Source: Aeromonas piscicola
Lineage (GTDB): Bacteria > Pseudomonadota > Gammaproteobacteria > Enterobacterales > Aeromonadaceae
NCBI RefSeq assembly: GCF_000820005.1
Contig: NZ_CDBL01000005.1
Coordinates: 15,371 to 67,192 of the forward strand
Length of the DNA: 51,822 bases
Direction: 5' to 3'
This document shows positions 1 through 8,663 of this stretch, piece by piece (position 1 is the first letter of the stretch; each line of letters starts with the position of its first letter). Both the position numbers and the translations under genes were made by a program. A model generated the notes under the pieces. It made no database searches and had not been told where the DNA came from. It worked only from the letters and a program-made list of their open reading frames with translations.

Positions 1-19
1 CCGCCTCTCGGCGGGTTTT
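1..19 (+). terminator. Hairpin with T tail at the left edge
   Basis: CCGCC-TCTC-GGCGG followed by GTTTTT reads as an intrinsic terminator on the plus strand. It may end a plus-strand gene left of the window. It is also 24 bp past the end of the minus-strand pta and could terminate that message, although no T tail is seen in that direction. Confidence 0.5.
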
Positions 20-42
20 TCACAGGGCAGACTGAAGGTCGA

Positions 43-2196
43 TTACTCGGCCTGAGCTGCCTGGATACCGGTCAGGGCGATGGTGTAGACGATGTCGTCA
101 ACCAGGGCACCACGGGACAGGTCGTTGACCGGCTTGCGCATGCCTTGCAGCATGGGGCCGATGGAGACCAGATCAGCGGAGCGCTGTACCGCCTTGTAGG
201 TGGTATTGCCGGTGTTCAGGTCCGGGAAGACGAACACTGTGGCTTTACCGGCAACCGGTGAGTTCGGTGCCTTGGACTTGGCCACATTCTCCATGATGGC
301 CGCGTCGTACTGCAGCGGGCCGTCGATGATGAGGTCGGGGCGCTTGGCCTTGGCCAGCTCGGTCGCTTCACGCACTTTCTCTACATCGGCACCGGCGCCA
401 GAGGTACCGGTAGAGTAGGAGATCATGGCGACGCGCGGCTCGATGCCGAAGGCGGCAGCGGAGTCGGCGGACTGGATGGCGATCTCGGCCAGCTGCTCGG
501 CAGTGGGATCCGGGTTGATCGCACAGTCGCCGTACACCAGCACCTGATCAGGCAGCAGCATGAAGAAGATGGAGGAGATCAGGGAAGAGCCCGGGGCCGT
601 TTTGATGATCTGCATCGGCGGACGGATGGTGTTGGCGGTGGTGTGTACCGCGCCGGATACCAGGCCGTCTACTTCGCCACGTTCCAGCATCATGGTGCCC
701 AGCACCACGTTGTCTTCCAGCTGTTCGCGGGCAACCACTTCGGTCATGCCCTTGTTCTTGCGCAGTTCGACCAGACGCGGCACATAGCGCTCACGCACTT
801 CCAGCGGGTCGATGATCTCGACACGGTCGGTCAGCACCACGCCCTGCTGCTCGGCAACGCGACGGATCTCTTCCGGGTTGCCCAGCAGCACCGGACGGGC
901 GATGCCACGCTCGGCACAGATGGCGGCAGCCTTGATGGTACGCGGCTCTTCGCCTTCCGGCAGCACGACGCGCTTGTTGGCCTGACGGGCCAGCTCGGTC
1001 AGCTGATAACGGAATGCCGGCGGGCTCAGACGACGGGAACGGGTGGACTTGGCGGAGAGAGACTCGATCCAGTGCTTGTCGATGTGACCAGCCACATAGT
1101 CCTGCACCAGTTCGATACGCTCGCGGTCATCTTCCGGAATGTCGACGTTGAAGTTCTGCAGGCTGACAGCGGTCTGCCAGGTGTTGGTGCCGGTGATCAT
1201 GATCGGCAGGCCGGTGGCCATGGCCTGTTGGCACAGGGCCAGCACTTGCGGTTCAGGATGATAGTTGCCGGTCAGCAGCAGGGCGCCCAGCTTGACGCCG
1301 TTCATGGCGGAGAGGCAGGCGGAGACGATGACGTCGGAACGATCGCCGGAGGTCACCAGCAGGCTGCCCGGACGGAAGTGCTCAACCATGTTGTGAATGG
1401 AACGGGCACAGAAGGTCACGGTTTGCAGGCGACGGCTGTCCAGTTCACCCTTGTGCAGGATCTTGGCGGCCAGGTGCTTGGCGAGATCCTTGGCACGCGG
1501 GGCGATCAGCTGGGTATTCCAGGGGATGCAACCCAGGATGCGCAGCGGGCTCTTGCCGAACACCTGCAGCACTTCCAGATTGTGAGCCGCTTCAGACGTA
1601 TGGTGGTGCGCCTCGAACATCTCGGTCAGGTCGGGGCGGGTCACACCGTGCTCGTCAACCGGGGCACCAACCTTGTTGATCACGCAACCCACGATACGGG
1701 GGTTGGTGACGCCACCGAAGTTGGAGCAGGCCAGCTCGATGCGCTCTTTCAGCTTCTGGCTGGAGTCGTTGCCCGGATGGGTCACGAACACCATATCTGC
1801 ATCCAGCGCCTTGGCGACGTCGTAGTTCAGCTTGTTGGCAAACGGCTGCTTGTCGGTCGGAACCATGCCTTCGATGACCAGCACCTCGGCACCGCTCGCT
1901 TTCACGTGCTCTTCAAAGCGGGCCACAATCTCTTCCAGCAGGATATCTGTGTTGCTGGAGGTGATCATGTTCTCGGCGTAGGAGAGGGCGAACGGCTCGG
2001 GCGGGTTGATGTTGGCAGCGGCGCGGATCACGGCGGTGGAGCGCTCGGTACCGGTTTCACCCGGACGCGGCTGGGCGACCGGTTTGAAGAAGCTGACATT
2101 GACACCGTGACGTTCCATGGCGCGGACAACGCCAAGACTCACGGAAGTTACGCCGACACCAGTGCCGACCGGGATAAGCATAATAGTGCGTGCCAC
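43..2196 (-). CDS. pta: Phosphate acetyltransferase, long form
   Basis: Interconverts acetyl-CoA plus phosphate and acetyl phosphate plus CoA, the first step of the Pta-AckA acetate pathway in the cytosol. The 717-residue product has the length of the enterobacterial long form: an N-terminal P-loop-like domain (start [15 protein letters not shown]), a middle DRTGG-type domain, and a C-terminal catalytic PTA_PTB domain from about residue 390 ([15 protein letters not shown], then [10 protein letters not shown]). The start codon is GTG, chosen because AAGGGG lies six bases upstream and the N-terminus matches E. coli Pta. It lies 70 bp downstream of ackA on the same strand; a hairpin in the gap suggests partial uncoupling. 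Family assignment is very secure. Confidence 0.97.
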   Translation of the reverse strand: MARTIMLIPVGTGVGVTSVSLGVVRAMERHGVNVSFFKPVAQPRPGETGTERSTAVIRAAANINPPEPFALSYAENMITSSNTDILLEEIVARFEEHVKASGAEVLVIEGMVPTDKQPFANKLNYDVAKALDADMVFVTHPGNDSSQKLKERIELACSNFGGVTNPRIVGCVINKVGAPVDEHGVTRPDLTEMFEAHHHTSEAAHNLEVLQVFGKSPLRILGCIPWNTQLIAPRAKDLAKHLAAKILHKGELDSRRLQTVTFCARSIHNMVEHFRPGSLLVTSGDRSDVIVSACLSAMNGVKLGALLLTGNYHPEPQVLALCQQAMATGLPIMITGTNTWQTAVSLQNFNVDIPEDDRERIELVQDYVAGHIDKHWIESLSAKSTRSRRLSPPAFRYQLTELARQANKRVVLPEGEEPRTIKAAAICAERGIARPVLLGNPEEIRRVAEQQGVVLTDRVEIIDPLEVRERYVPRLVELRKNKGMTEVVAREQLEDNVVLGTMMLERGEVDGLVSGAVHTTANTIRPPMQIIKTAPGSSLISSIFFMLLPDQVLVYGDCAINPDPTAEQLAEIAIQSADSAAAFGIEPRVAMISYSTGTSGAGADVEKVREATELAKAKRPDLIIDGPLQYDAAIMENVAKSKAPNSPVAGKATVFVFPDLNTGNTTYKAVQRSADLVSIGPMLQGMRKPVNDLSRGALVDDIVYTIALTGIQAAQAE

Positions 2197-2230
2197 TTAA
2201 TACCCCTTGTTCATTTTTTGGGATCAGGAA

Positions 2231-2258
2231 AAGGCCGCCCTGGGGCGGCCTTGCTCTA
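2231..2258 (-). terminator. Hairpin between ackA and pta
   Basis: AAGGCCGCCC-tg-GGGCGGCCTT is a near-perfect stem; on the minus strand it is followed by TTTTCC. It sits between the ackA stop and the pta start, so it is likely a partial terminator or processing element that lets pta be expressed at a lower level than ackA (inference). Confidence 0.6.
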
Positions 2259-2266
2259 CAGCGAAA

Positions 2267-3469
2267 TTATGCGCCGACCAGTTCCAGCGCGTCGTGGGCA
2301 ATGACCCACTCCTCGTTGGTCGGGATAACCAGGGCCTTGGTGGAACCAGCCTTGGTGATCTCGCCACCCTTGCCGAAGCGAGCCTTCAGGTTGGCGTCGT
2401 GATCGACGTCAAAGCCCAGCAGACCCAGCTTGTTCAGGGTGATTTCACGGATCGGGGCGGAGTTTTCACCGATACCACCGGTGAAGACCACGGCATCCAG
2501 ACGACCGTCCATGGCGGCGGCGTAGGCGCCGATATACTTGGCCAGGCGATAGCAGTAAACGTCCATGGCACGCTTGGCTTCTTCTTTGCTGTCGTAGTTG
2601 TCTTCAACGAAACGGCAGTCGGAAGTGACTTCGGTCAGACCCTGCAGGCCGGACTCTTTGGTCAGCATGGTGTTGATATCCGCCACGCTCATACCCAGTT
2701 TGTCGTGCAGGAAGAAGATGATGGCCGGGTCCAGATCGCCGGAGCGGGTACCCATGACCAGGCCTTCCAGCGGGGTCAGACCCATGGAGGTATCAACGGA
2801 TTTGCCGTTCTTGATGGCACAGACGGAACCGCCGTTGCCTAGGTGGCAGTTGATGATGTTCAGCTCTTCCACCGGCTTGTTCAGCTGCTTGGCAGCTTCC
2901 AGGCTGATGTAGTAGTGGCTGGTACCGTGGGCGCCGTAACGACGGATGCCGTTCTCTTTGTAGAGCTTGTACGGCAGGGCGTACAGGAATGCTTCTTCCG
3001 GCATGGTCTGGTGGAAGGCGGTGTCGAACACGGCCACGTTCTTGTCGGCCAGGGCCGGGAAGATACGACGGGCTTCACGGATACCGATCAGGTGAGCCGG
3101 GTTGTGCAGCGGTGCGTACGGTACGGCGGCTTCGATGCCGGCGATCACGTCATCACAGATCACGACGGAGGAGGTGAAGCGCTCACCACCGTGAACAACA
3201 CGGTGACCGATGGCGATCAGATTCTGGGACAGTTCCGGATTGAGCGGCAGGATCTTGTTGACGATGTAGTCCAGCGCTTCCTGGTGAGCGGCACCTGCGC
3301 CCAGATCGGCACTGCCTTTCTCGCCATTCAGTTTCCACTTGATGCGGGCGTCGTCGAGGTTGAAACACTCGGCCAGGCCGGACAACAGATCATCACCGGT
3401 GGTTGCGTCAATGACAGCAAACTTCAGGGACGAGCTGCCACAGTTAAGTACAAGAACCAGCTTACTCAT
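2267..3469 (-). CDS. ackA: Acetate kinase
   Basis: Makes ATP and acetate from acetyl phosphate and ADP, the second step of the Pta-AckA pathway; acetyl phosphate can also act as a phosphodonor to response regulators. The 400-residue protein begins [19 protein letters not shown], with the N-x-G-S-S phosphate-binding motif, and contains [10 protein letters not shown] and [16 protein letters not shown] acetokinase signatures plus FTGGIGENS near the C-terminus. Full family length. ATG start with AGGA seven bases upstream. It heads an ackA-pta transcript read leftward, and its promoter must lie in the 302-bp gap shared with the divergent yfbV, which contains two perfect inverted repeats. Confidence 0.97.
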   Translation of the reverse strand: MSKLVLVLNCGSSSLKFAVIDATTGDDLLSGLAECFNLDDARIKWKLNGEKGSADLGAGAAHQEALDYIVNKILPLNPELSQNLIAIGHRVVHGGERFTSSVVICDDVIAGIEAAVPYAPLHNPAHLIGIREARRIFPALADKNVAVFDTAFHQTMPEEAFLYALPYKLYKENGIRRYGAHGTSHYYISLEAAKQLNKPVEELNIINCHLGNGGSVCAIKNGKSVDTSMGLTPLEGLVMGTRSGDLDPAIIFFLHDKLGMSVADINTMLTKESGLQGLTEVTSDCRFVEDNYDSKEEAKRAMDVYCYRLAKYIGAYAAAMDGRLDAVVFTGGIGENSAPIREITLNKLGLLGFDVDHDANLKARFGKGGEITKAGSTKALVIPTNEEWVIAHDALELVGA

Positions 3470-3510
3470 GAATAAATCCTATCGCAGATTGGGTTGTGTA
3501 GGAGGATGCG

Positions 3511-3529
3511 TTGGACGCGTTGCGTCCAA
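3511..3529 (-). promoter_or_regulatory. Inverted repeat in the ackA leader
   Basis: TTGGACGC-gtt-GCGTCCAA is a perfect 8+3+8 dyad about 42 bp upstream of the ackA start codon. In the ackA mRNA it would fold as a short stable hairpin; as DNA it could be an operator. Function unknown. Confidence 0.45.
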
Positions 3530-3576
3530 AAACTTTCAACTTATCCTTATGAGGGTTGGCAATCTGTTGCTTGCCC

Positions 3577-3594
3577 CTTGTATAGTGATACAAG
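3577..3594. promoter_or_regulatory. Perfect dyad, putative operator
   Basis: CTTGTAT-agtg-ATACAAG is a perfect 7+4+7 inverted repeat between the divergent ackA and yfbV genes. The TTGTAT/ATACAA half-sites resemble those bound by some GntR-family repressors (HutC-type), but the spacing differs and no such regulator is encoded nearby. Putative operator only. Confidence 0.4.
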
Positions 3595-3771
3595 ACCCGA
3601 AATCCAGACGTCCCTGACAGCGCAACGGCAGGCCGTTGGCGCAAAAATTGGGCGTACAAAGGATAACCCGATTGTTGAAAAATAACAAAGTCATCCTCAA
3701 CCTTTGTTATTGCACATCAAATATAGTCGAGGTTTTGCCGTTAATACGTTCAAAAAAAGCTCGGAGGTAGC

Positions 3772-4212
3772 ATGAGCATGAACATTTTTGGAACTAAATT
3801 ACAGCAAGGCCGTCATTATATGACCCTTTGGCCCCGCCGTCCCGAGCTTAATTCCATGTTTCCCGAGAACCGGGTGATCAAGGCCACCGAATTCGCCCTC
3901 AAGATCATTCCGGCGCTGGCGGTGCTCAGCGTCATGCTGCAGTTCCAGCTTGGTGAACTGCACTACTGGCCTTCGGTCATGGCTTCTGTGCTGTTTCTGC
4001 TCAGCCTGCCGCTGCAAGGCTACTACTGGCTCGGCCAGCGCGCCGATACCCGGCTGCCTCCTTCCCTTGCCAGCTGGTATCGCGAGATCAACGGCAAGAT
4101 GAACGAGCAGGGCGGACATCGCCAACTGGTGGCCCAGCCCCGTTACGAAGAGCTGGCCGATACCCTCAATGCTGCCTTCAAGCAGCTGGACAAATCCTTT
4201 CTCTACGAATAG
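3772..4212 (+). CDS. yfbV: UPF0208 inner-membrane protein YfbV
   Basis: A 146-residue protein of the YfbV/UPF0208 family, found next to ackA in many gammaproteobacteria. The sequence shows two hydrophobic segments at about residues 40-60 and 66-85, then a soluble tail ending in the conserved pattern YEELADTLNAAFKQLDKSFL. ENRVIKATEFALKIIPALA before the first membrane segment also matches the family. In E. coli the protein has been implicated in macrodomain organisation; a role in acetate metabolism is not established. Start ATG with GGAGG four bases before it; a second ATG two codons later is possible. Divergent from ackA. Confidence 0.9.
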   Translation: MSMNIFGTKLQQGRHYMTLWPRRPELNSMFPENRVIKATEFALKIIPALAVLSVMLQFQLGELHYWPSVMASVLFLLSLPLQGYYWLGQRADTRLPPSLASWYREINGKMNEQGGHRQLVAQPRYEELADTLNAAFKQLDKSFLYE

Positions 4213-4236
4213 GCGAACAAGGTTTTCCAATCAGAC

Positions 4237-4260
4237 AAAGGCGCCCACAGGCGCCTTTTC
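4237..4260. terminator. Bidirectional terminator yfbV/yfbU
   Basis: AAAGGCGCC-caca-GGCGCCTTT followed by TTCC lies between the convergent ends of yfbV and yfbU and can serve both strands. Confidence 0.8.
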
Positions 4261-4272
4261 CATCCATGGCGA

Positions 4273-4773
4273 TCAGGCCGCCAATACTTTGCGGATCTCC
4301 TGGATGGAGAGCTTGTATTGACGGGGACACTGGCGCCATACGGTCAGCATGCGCTGGTACTTGTCACGCATGGCGATGTCGCTGGATAGCTCGTCGCACG
4401 GGCACTTGAGTTCGGGGAAGCGCTTGTCCACTTCCAGCAGGAAGCAGACGTAGTCGGCCAGCTCCCGCTCCTGACTGCGGCTGTAGCCGTTGAACTCCAG
4501 CCGGCTGGCGTTGATCTCGCCCTGATCGGCTGTATCCAGATTGCCCCAGGAGATGGCCAGTGCATGGTGCAGCTCCAGGGTGTCGATCACCTCCTGACAG
4601 GTGGCCAGATCCAGATGACCGAAGCTCTTCTCCAGTTCGAGGATCTGCAGACAGTAGCCGCGCGCTATGATGGTGCTGGCCCGCTGGTAGGACGCCGCCT
4701 TTTCCGGATTGAGTTTGGCCAGGATCTCGTACTGGTTGCTCAGGATCAGGCGTTCGGTGTGGCTCATGTTCAT
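4273..4773 (-). CDS. yfbU: YfbU family protein
   Basis: A 166-residue soluble protein matching the YfbU/UPF0304 family, whose biochemical role is not established. Family signatures include SHTERLILSNQYEIL at the N-terminus, YQRASTIIARGYCLQILELE, the central HHALAISWGNL, and the C-terminal YQRMLTVWRQCPRQYKLS. Start at the first ATG (MNMSHTERL), which matches the MEMTNAQRL start of the E. coli protein; a GAGA-type ribosome site lies upstream. Convergent with yfbV across a shared terminator. A 6+3+6 inverted repeat sits 29-43 bp upstream of the start. Confidence 0.88.
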   Translation of the reverse strand: MNMSHTERLILSNQYEILAKLNPEKAASYQRASTIIARGYCLQILELEKSFGHLDLATCQEVIDTLELHHALAISWGNLDTADQGEINASRLEFNGYSRSQERELADYVCFLLEVDKRFPELKCPCDELSSDIAMRDKYQRMLTVWRQCPRQYKLSIQEIRKVLAA

Positions 4774-5214
4774 GGGCTTTTCTCACTGGAAAATGAAACT
4801 GGGGTTACGTTAACCCATATCTCAGATGAATTTTTTGATCTGGCAGGGGAGGTTGGCGAGAAAGCCGGGTCGGGAAATCAAAACGGGTCTGCGACTGGTT
4901 AATTAAATGTGACGGCTGCGCACCTGTATTTCGGCCTGCGCTGGCAACAATAATGTAGGTGTCATTTGGCTTGTGCCAACTGACCCACCAAGGCACCCGA
5001 TACTGGTGCATGGACGACCATCACAACTATGACTTCGTCGCTGTGACCGCTGGTTCTGGCCGACGGGGCAAGGGAAGGGGGGGGCAGAGATGGCGCCCCC
5101 GCCGGGATGCACTGGTTGATGCCATCATCACACAGTGAGACTGGCGAGCAAGACAAGCGAAGGGCCTGCAGTTGCAGGCCCTTTTGTATTGGGTGTTTTT
5201 CATGCCGGGCGGGC
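4774..5214. other. yfbU-bcp intergenic region (441 bp)
   Basis: No protein-coding gene that I can support; the short ORFs lack motifs and good ribosome sites. It contains the dyad GGGTTA-cgt-TAACCC (4802-4816) upstream of yfbU, a G-rich run around 5067-5082, and a strong hairpin near the bcp end whose T tail faces the plus strand (5160-5185). A plus-strand small RNA ending there is possible but no strong promoter is seen. Confidence 0.5.
5160..5185 (+). terminator. Intrinsic terminator, better oriented on the plus strand
   Basis: AAGGGCCTGCA-gt-TGCAGGCCCTT followed by TTG on the plus strand. It lies 30 bp downstream of the minus-strand bcp stop and probably also ends that message, but the minus-strand tail (TTCGCTTG) is poor. 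No plus-strand protein gene precedes it. Confidence 0.65.
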
Positions 5215-5679
5215 TCAACCCTTGATGAGGTCGAGTACCACTTGATGGTGGTCGCTGGTCTTGAACTTGTCGAAGCGGTGGACGACCTTGCCCTCTTCAT
5301 CGATGAGGAAGCTCAGACGGTGAATGCCGTCATATTCCTTGCCCATGAACTTCTTCGGGCCCCAGACGCCAAAGGCATCGGCCACTGCGTGATCTTCATC
5401 GGCCAGCAGGCGGAAGTTGAGGCTGTCGCGCTCCTCGAACTTCTTCAGGCGCTTGGCCGGATCCGGGCTGATGCCGAGCACCACCACGTTGAGGGCCGTC
5501 AGCTCGCTATTGACGTCACGCAGACCGCAGGCCTGGGTGGTGCAGCCCGGGGTCATCGCCTTGGGATAGAAATAGATGAGCACCTTCTTGCCGCGCAGGT
5601 CGGCAAGACGAACCGGGTTGCCGTCCTGATCGGGCAGGGAAAAGTCGGGGGCCTGGGTACCAGCCTGTAGTGGTTGCAT
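5215..5679 (-). CDS. bcp: Thioredoxin-dependent thiol peroxidase (Bcp/PrxQ)
   Basis: A peroxiredoxin that reduces hydrogen peroxide and organic hydroperoxides with electrons from thioredoxin. The 154-residue protein carries the PrxQ signature YFYPKAMTPGCTTQACGLRD: the peroxidatic cysteine is C46 and the second cysteine C51 lies five residues on, the typical atypical-2-Cys pair. Thr43 and the later HRLSFLIDEEG strand also fit. It follows gcvR on the same strand with 17 bp between them, the same gcvR-bcp arrangement as in E. coli, so the two are probably co-transcribed. Confidence 0.95.
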   Translation of the reverse strand: MQPLQAGTQAPDFSLPDQDGNPVRLADLRGKKVLIYFYPKAMTPGCTTQACGLRDVNSELTALNVVVLGISPDPAKRLKKFEERDSLNFRLLADEDHAVADAFGVWGPKKFMGKEYDGIHRLSFLIDEEGKVVHRFDKFKTSDHHQVVLDLIKG

Positions 5680-5696
5680 GTGGTCTCCGAACGCCG

Positions 5697-6230
5697 TCAG
5701 GCGTGTTTGTTGTTGACGATGAATTCGAACGATTCTGCGCCCAGTTCGCGACAGAATCCGGCGAAGGCCGTTTCCGAGCCGGCAGTCTCTCCCTGCTTGG
5801 CTAGATTGAGCTGAAAGCTCGCCTTGAGCAGATTGAAGGGTTGCTGTTCAAGGGTAATGGTCTGCATGGCCTGGATGTCCCAGCCGTGGTCGCTGAAGAA
5901 CTGGGTGCACTGGCTTACGATGCCGGGCTGGTCACGGATCAGGATCTCGGCGTTGGCGCTGATGTCGTACTGCAGCGAGTGGTGGCGCTCGGTACGTTTC
6001 ATCATGGTGATGAGATCCCATTCCTGACTGCGCAGGGGCAGGCTTATCTCGAGTTGCATCAGGCTGTTCCAGTCCCCGGACAGCAGCATGATGAAGGTGA
6101 ATTCATTACCGAAGATACCAAGACGGCTGTCGACAATGTTGCAACCGCAGCCACTGACGTGGCGGGTGACCTCATTGACTATGCCAGGCCTGTCCGTGCC
6201 TATGGCCGTTACGACCAGGTAGTGAGTCAT
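5697..6230 (-). CDS. gcvR: Glycine cleavage system transcriptional repressor
   Basis: GcvR regulates the glycine cleavage operon by binding the activator GcvA when glycine is low; it is not itself a classical DNA-binding repressor. The 177-residue product has two ACT domains: the first starts THYLVVTAIGTDRPGIVNEVTRHV (written here as an outline, residues 2-25), the second ISANAEILIRDQPGIVSQCTQFF (about residues 90-112). The open frame extends upstream to 6554, but the ATG at 6230 is chosen because GAGAGAAG precedes it and family homology begins there; an ATG at 6248 is an alternative. No gcvA is in the window. Confidence 0.9.
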   Translation of the reverse strand: MTHYLVVTAIGTDRPGIVNEVTRHVSGCGCNIVDSRLGIFGNEFTFIMLLSGDWNSLMQLEISLPLRSQEWDLITMMKRTERHHSLQYDISANAEILIRDQPGIVSQCTQFFSDHGWDIQAMQTITLEQQPFNLLKASFQLNLAKQGETAGSETAFAGFCRELGAESFEFIVNNKHA

Positions 6231-6449
6231 AAATCTTCTCTCGTCCATTAGCTTGTTGCGAATGTGAGCGCAGTGGGCGCCGCCCTGACTGGGCGGCCGG
6301 CCTTGGGCCATTCCCTGCGCTTGTACATGGCAACCTTGTAAGAATGCCGTGGCCGCGAGCCTTGTCTCGAGTCGAGAAGACCCGAGATTGGCGCAGGCCG
6401 TCGCGCTCGCGCACCGCTTTTTGTGCAGAATGGTATCACGGCTTGCCCC

Positions 6450-6478
6450 CTGCCTCCCTTGTTTTTCCAAGGGGGCAG
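6450..6478 (+). promoter_or_regulatory. Hairpin in the dapA leader
   Basis: CTGCC/GGCAG and CCCTTG/CAAGGG form an 11-bp stem with one bulged T and a TTTTTC loop, ending 38 bp before the dapA ATG. No T tail follows, so it is not an obvious terminator. It could influence translation or mRNA stability; function unknown. Confidence 0.4.
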
Positions 6479-6516
6479 CTTTACCATAACGCCCCTGAAA
6501 ATCGGGAGAAATATCC

Positions 6517-7404
6517 ATGTTACGCGGTAGTATCGTTGCCCTCGTTACCCCCATGCTGGCTTCAGGCGAAGTCGACTGGACCAGTCTGGCCGCCTTGGTC
6601 GATTATCATGTCAGCGCAGGCACCACCGCCATAGTCGCGGTTGGCACCACGGGGGAATCGGTGACCCTGAGCGAGCAGGAGCACATTGCCGTCGTGGAAA
6701 AAACCGTGGAACTGGCCGCCGGACGCATTCCCGTCATCGCCGGTTGCGGTTCCAACAATACCGCCCATGCCATCGCCCTGGCCAAACGATTCGCCGAAAC
6801 GGGCGTGGTGGCGGGTCTCTCGGTTACCCCTTATTACAACAAACCCACCCAAGAAGGCCTCTATCGTCACTATTGTGCGATCGCCGAGGCTAGTGGTCTG
6901 CCCCAAATTCTTTATAATGTGCCCGGTCGCACCTGTTGCGACCTCAAACCGGAGACGGTAGCCCGACTGGCCAGGGTGCCCGGCATCATAGGTCTGAAAG
7001 AGGCCACCGGGGATCTGAGCCGTACTCCGCTGCTGCGTGAGCTGTGCGGAGCGGAATTCGCGCTTTATAGTGGCGATGATGCCAGTGGATGTGATTTTAT
7101 GCTGCAAGGTGGCGACGGAGTCATTTCGGTCACCACCAATATTGCAGCGGCCCAGATGGCCGACATGTGTCGTGCAGCGCTGGCCGGTGATGCCGGTCTG
7201 GCCCATGACATCAACAATCGATTGATGCCGTTGCATCAGACTCTGTTCTGCGAACCGAGTCCCATCCCGGTGAAGTGGGCCTGTGCCCGACTGGGATTGA
7301 TGGCGACGGCGACCTTGCGTCTGCCGCTCACCGACCTCACCCCCGAGGGCGAACAAGCGATGACGCGAGCACTGACCACTGCGGAGTTGATGGCGAGTGT
7401 TTAA
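6517..7404 (+). CDS. dapA: 4-hydroxy-tetrahydrodipicolinate synthase
   Basis: Condenses pyruvate with aspartate semialdehyde, the committed step of diaminopimelate and lysine synthesis. The 295-residue TIM-barrel enzyme shows the Schiff-base lysine K161 in GLKEATGDL, the catalytic Y133 in ILYNVPGRT, and the family string [13 protein letters not shown]; both residue numbers equal those of E. coli DapA. It starts at ATG after GGGAGA. bamC follows immediately, the dapA-bamC pairing of E. coli, consistent with shared transcription. Confidence 0.97.
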   Translation: MLRGSIVALVTPMLASGEVDWTSLAALVDYHVSAGTTAIVAVGTTGESVTLSEQEHIAVVEKTVELAAGRIPVIAGCGSNNTAHAIALAKRFAETGVVAGLSVTPYYNKPTQEGLYRHYCAIAEASGLPQILYNVPGRTCCDLKPETVARLARVPGIIGLKEATGDLSRTPLLRELCGAEFALYSGDDASGCDFMLQGGDGVISVTTNIAAAQMADMCRAALAGDAGLAHDINNRLMPLHQTLFCEPSPIPVKWACARLGLMATATLRLPLTDLTPEGEQAMTRALTTAELMASV

Positions 7405-7426
7405 AGCAAATGGAAAGGGAAATGCA

Positions 7427-8521
7427 GTGCGCCTGGTGCTGAGTGTGGCGACCGTTGCCGTGCTGGCAGCCTGTAGCTCACCCCAGGATCGCAAGATGGC
7501 CAACCGTGGTTTCGAGTACGAGGATGCCCGCCTTGAAGGCCGCGCGTTCCTGGTGCCGGCCGGGTTGAGTACCCCCGCCTTTAACAGCAGCTTCGACATC
7601 CCGGCGCTGCCCGAGAGCAGCCGCGAAGGTGCCCTCGGCGCCAAGATTGACGTGCGCCCGCCTGCCCAGCTGCTGACCGTGGTACCGGGCAGCCAGGTGG
7701 TGCCCAATGCCAGCGAGCCCACCGTGGCCTTCTATGCCCTGAGCACCTCCCAGAGCGTGGAGCGCGATACCTGGGCCTTCCTGATGAACTTCCTGGCCCA
7801 GTACAAGGTGACCACCGAGAAGCTGGATCAGCAGGCAGGCGTGTTGCAGACCGGCTGGTTTGACAACACCAAGGCCCTCGATGGCTGGAGCGAAGAGGAT
7901 GACGACTTCAACATCCGTCAGCGTTACCAGTTCACCCTGCGCAACGATGTCCAGCGTCACGCCGTCAACATGTCGGTGCGGGTGCTGGATCACGAAGAGA
8001 CCATAGACGGCGAGACCAGCACTGTGCTGACGCCGGCCGATGCCCAGCGCTACGCCACCCGTGCCCTGAACCAGTTCTCCCTCTATTACGACAAGCAGCT
8101 CAAGTCCCGCGAACAGCACAAGGCCAACGATGGCATGGGGCTGGAGCTGGGGCTGGACAACAACGAGCTGAGTGCCTGGATTGCCGACGGTTCCTTTGAT
8201 CAGGTGTGGCGTCGCCTCAACCAGGTGCTGCCTGGCTATGGCTTCACCATCAAGGATACCCAGCAGTCTCTGGGCTGGATCGACGTCGAGTACGACGAGC
8301 CGGGCAGCGAGTTCTGGAAGGCCAAGGGCAGCGAGCCGTTCAAACTGGAAGAGGACAAGTATCGCTTCCAGCTTGGCGAGATGGCAGGGGGCAAGACCTC
8401 CATCACCCTGTTCGACAAGGACAAGAAGCCAGTGTCGTCCGGTGTCATCTCCCAGATGTACATCAGCCTGTCCGAGGCATTCGCCAAGGGCTTGGCTGAC
8501 CAGGCAGCAAAAACAGAATAG
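7427..8521 (+). CDS. bamC: Outer-membrane assembly lipoprotein BamC
   Basis: A lipoprotein of the BAM complex that inserts beta-barrel proteins into the outer membrane. From the GTG at 7427 the protein is 364 residues with a signal peptide ending in the lipobox LAAC (Cys16). AAGGGA sits seven bases before this GTG. An in-frame GTG at 7397 would overlap dapA by 8 bp and add ten residues to the signal peptide; I prefer 7427. The remainder has the two helix-grip domains of NlpB/BamC, with WAFLMNFLAQYKV and GWIDVEYDEPGSEFWK as recognisable family stretches. Co-directional with dapA and followed by a strong hairpin. Confidence 0.9.
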   Translation: MRLVLSVATVAVLAACSSPQDRKMANRGFEYEDARLEGRAFLVPAGLSTPAFNSSFDIPALPESSREGALGAKIDVRPPAQLLTVVPGSQVVPNASEPTVAFYALSTSQSVERDTWAFLMNFLAQYKVTTEKLDQQAGVLQTGWFDNTKALDGWSEEDDDFNIRQRYQFTLRNDVQRHAVNMSVRVLDHEETIDGETSTVLTPADAQRYATRALNQFSLYYDKQLKSREQHKANDGMGLELGLDNNELSAWIADGSFDQVWRRLNQVLPGYGFTIKDTQQSLGWIDVEYDEPGSEFWKAKGSEPFKLEEDKYRFQLGEMAGGKTSITLFDKDKKPVSSGVISQMYISLSEAFAKGLADQAAKTE

Positions 8522-8550
8522 AAACAGGGGCCTAGTGCCCCTGTTTTGTT
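8522..8550 (+). terminator. Terminator after bamC
   Basis: AAACAGGGGC-ctagt-GCCCCTGTTT followed by TGTT, immediately after the bamC stop. A closely similar hairpin recurs 84 bp downstream. Confidence 0.8.
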
Positions 8551-8560
8551 AGGTTAATCC

Positions 8561-8636
8561 CCCTGTAAATACAGGGTCTGATGCGCTTGATATGTTAACC
8601 CCCAGAAACAGGGGCCCTGTGCTCCTGTTTTATTCC
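8561..8636 (+). repeat. Repeated hairpin elements in the bamC-purC gap
   Basis: CCCTGT-aaat-ACAGGG at 8561-8576 and an imperfect copy of the bamC terminator at 8606-8630 (AAACAGGGGC, cctgt, GCTCCTGTTT, then TATT). The second shares about 27 of 31 positions with the first terminator. A further AAACAGG occurs at 8644. They make a leader-like region before purC and may insulate it from bamC transcripts. Confidence 0.65.
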
Positions 8637-8663
8637 TCCCACAAACAGGAAGTGTTATTAGCC

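Larger units (their letters stand above)
3470..3771. other. ackA/yfbV divergent intergenic region (302 bp)
   Basis: No convincing gene. It holds two perfect dyads (3511-3529 and 3577-3594), described separately, and a weak FNR/CRP-like sequence TTATTGCACATCAA at 3707-3720 (8 of 10 conserved positions of TTGAT-N4-ATCAA) close to a possible yfbV promoter. Short ORFs here have no recognisable motif. Confidence 0.6.

Noticed and set aside
643..2304. 553-codon open frame antisense to pta
   Set aside because: Opposite strand of a secure gene; no recognisable domain.
5001..5140. A possible further 109-bp-offset repeat (ACTGGT at 5002 and 5111) in the yfbU-bcp gap
   Set aside because: Only about six consecutive matching bases plus scattered agreement; not better than chance by eye.
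6365..6377. TCTCGA-g-TCGAGA dyad in the gcvR/dapA gap
   Set aside because: Short dyad without promoter context; likely chance in a GC-rich region.
5697..6554. 285-codon version of gcvR
   Set aside because: Residues before the ATG at 6230 do not match the family and would cover the divergent dapA promoter region.
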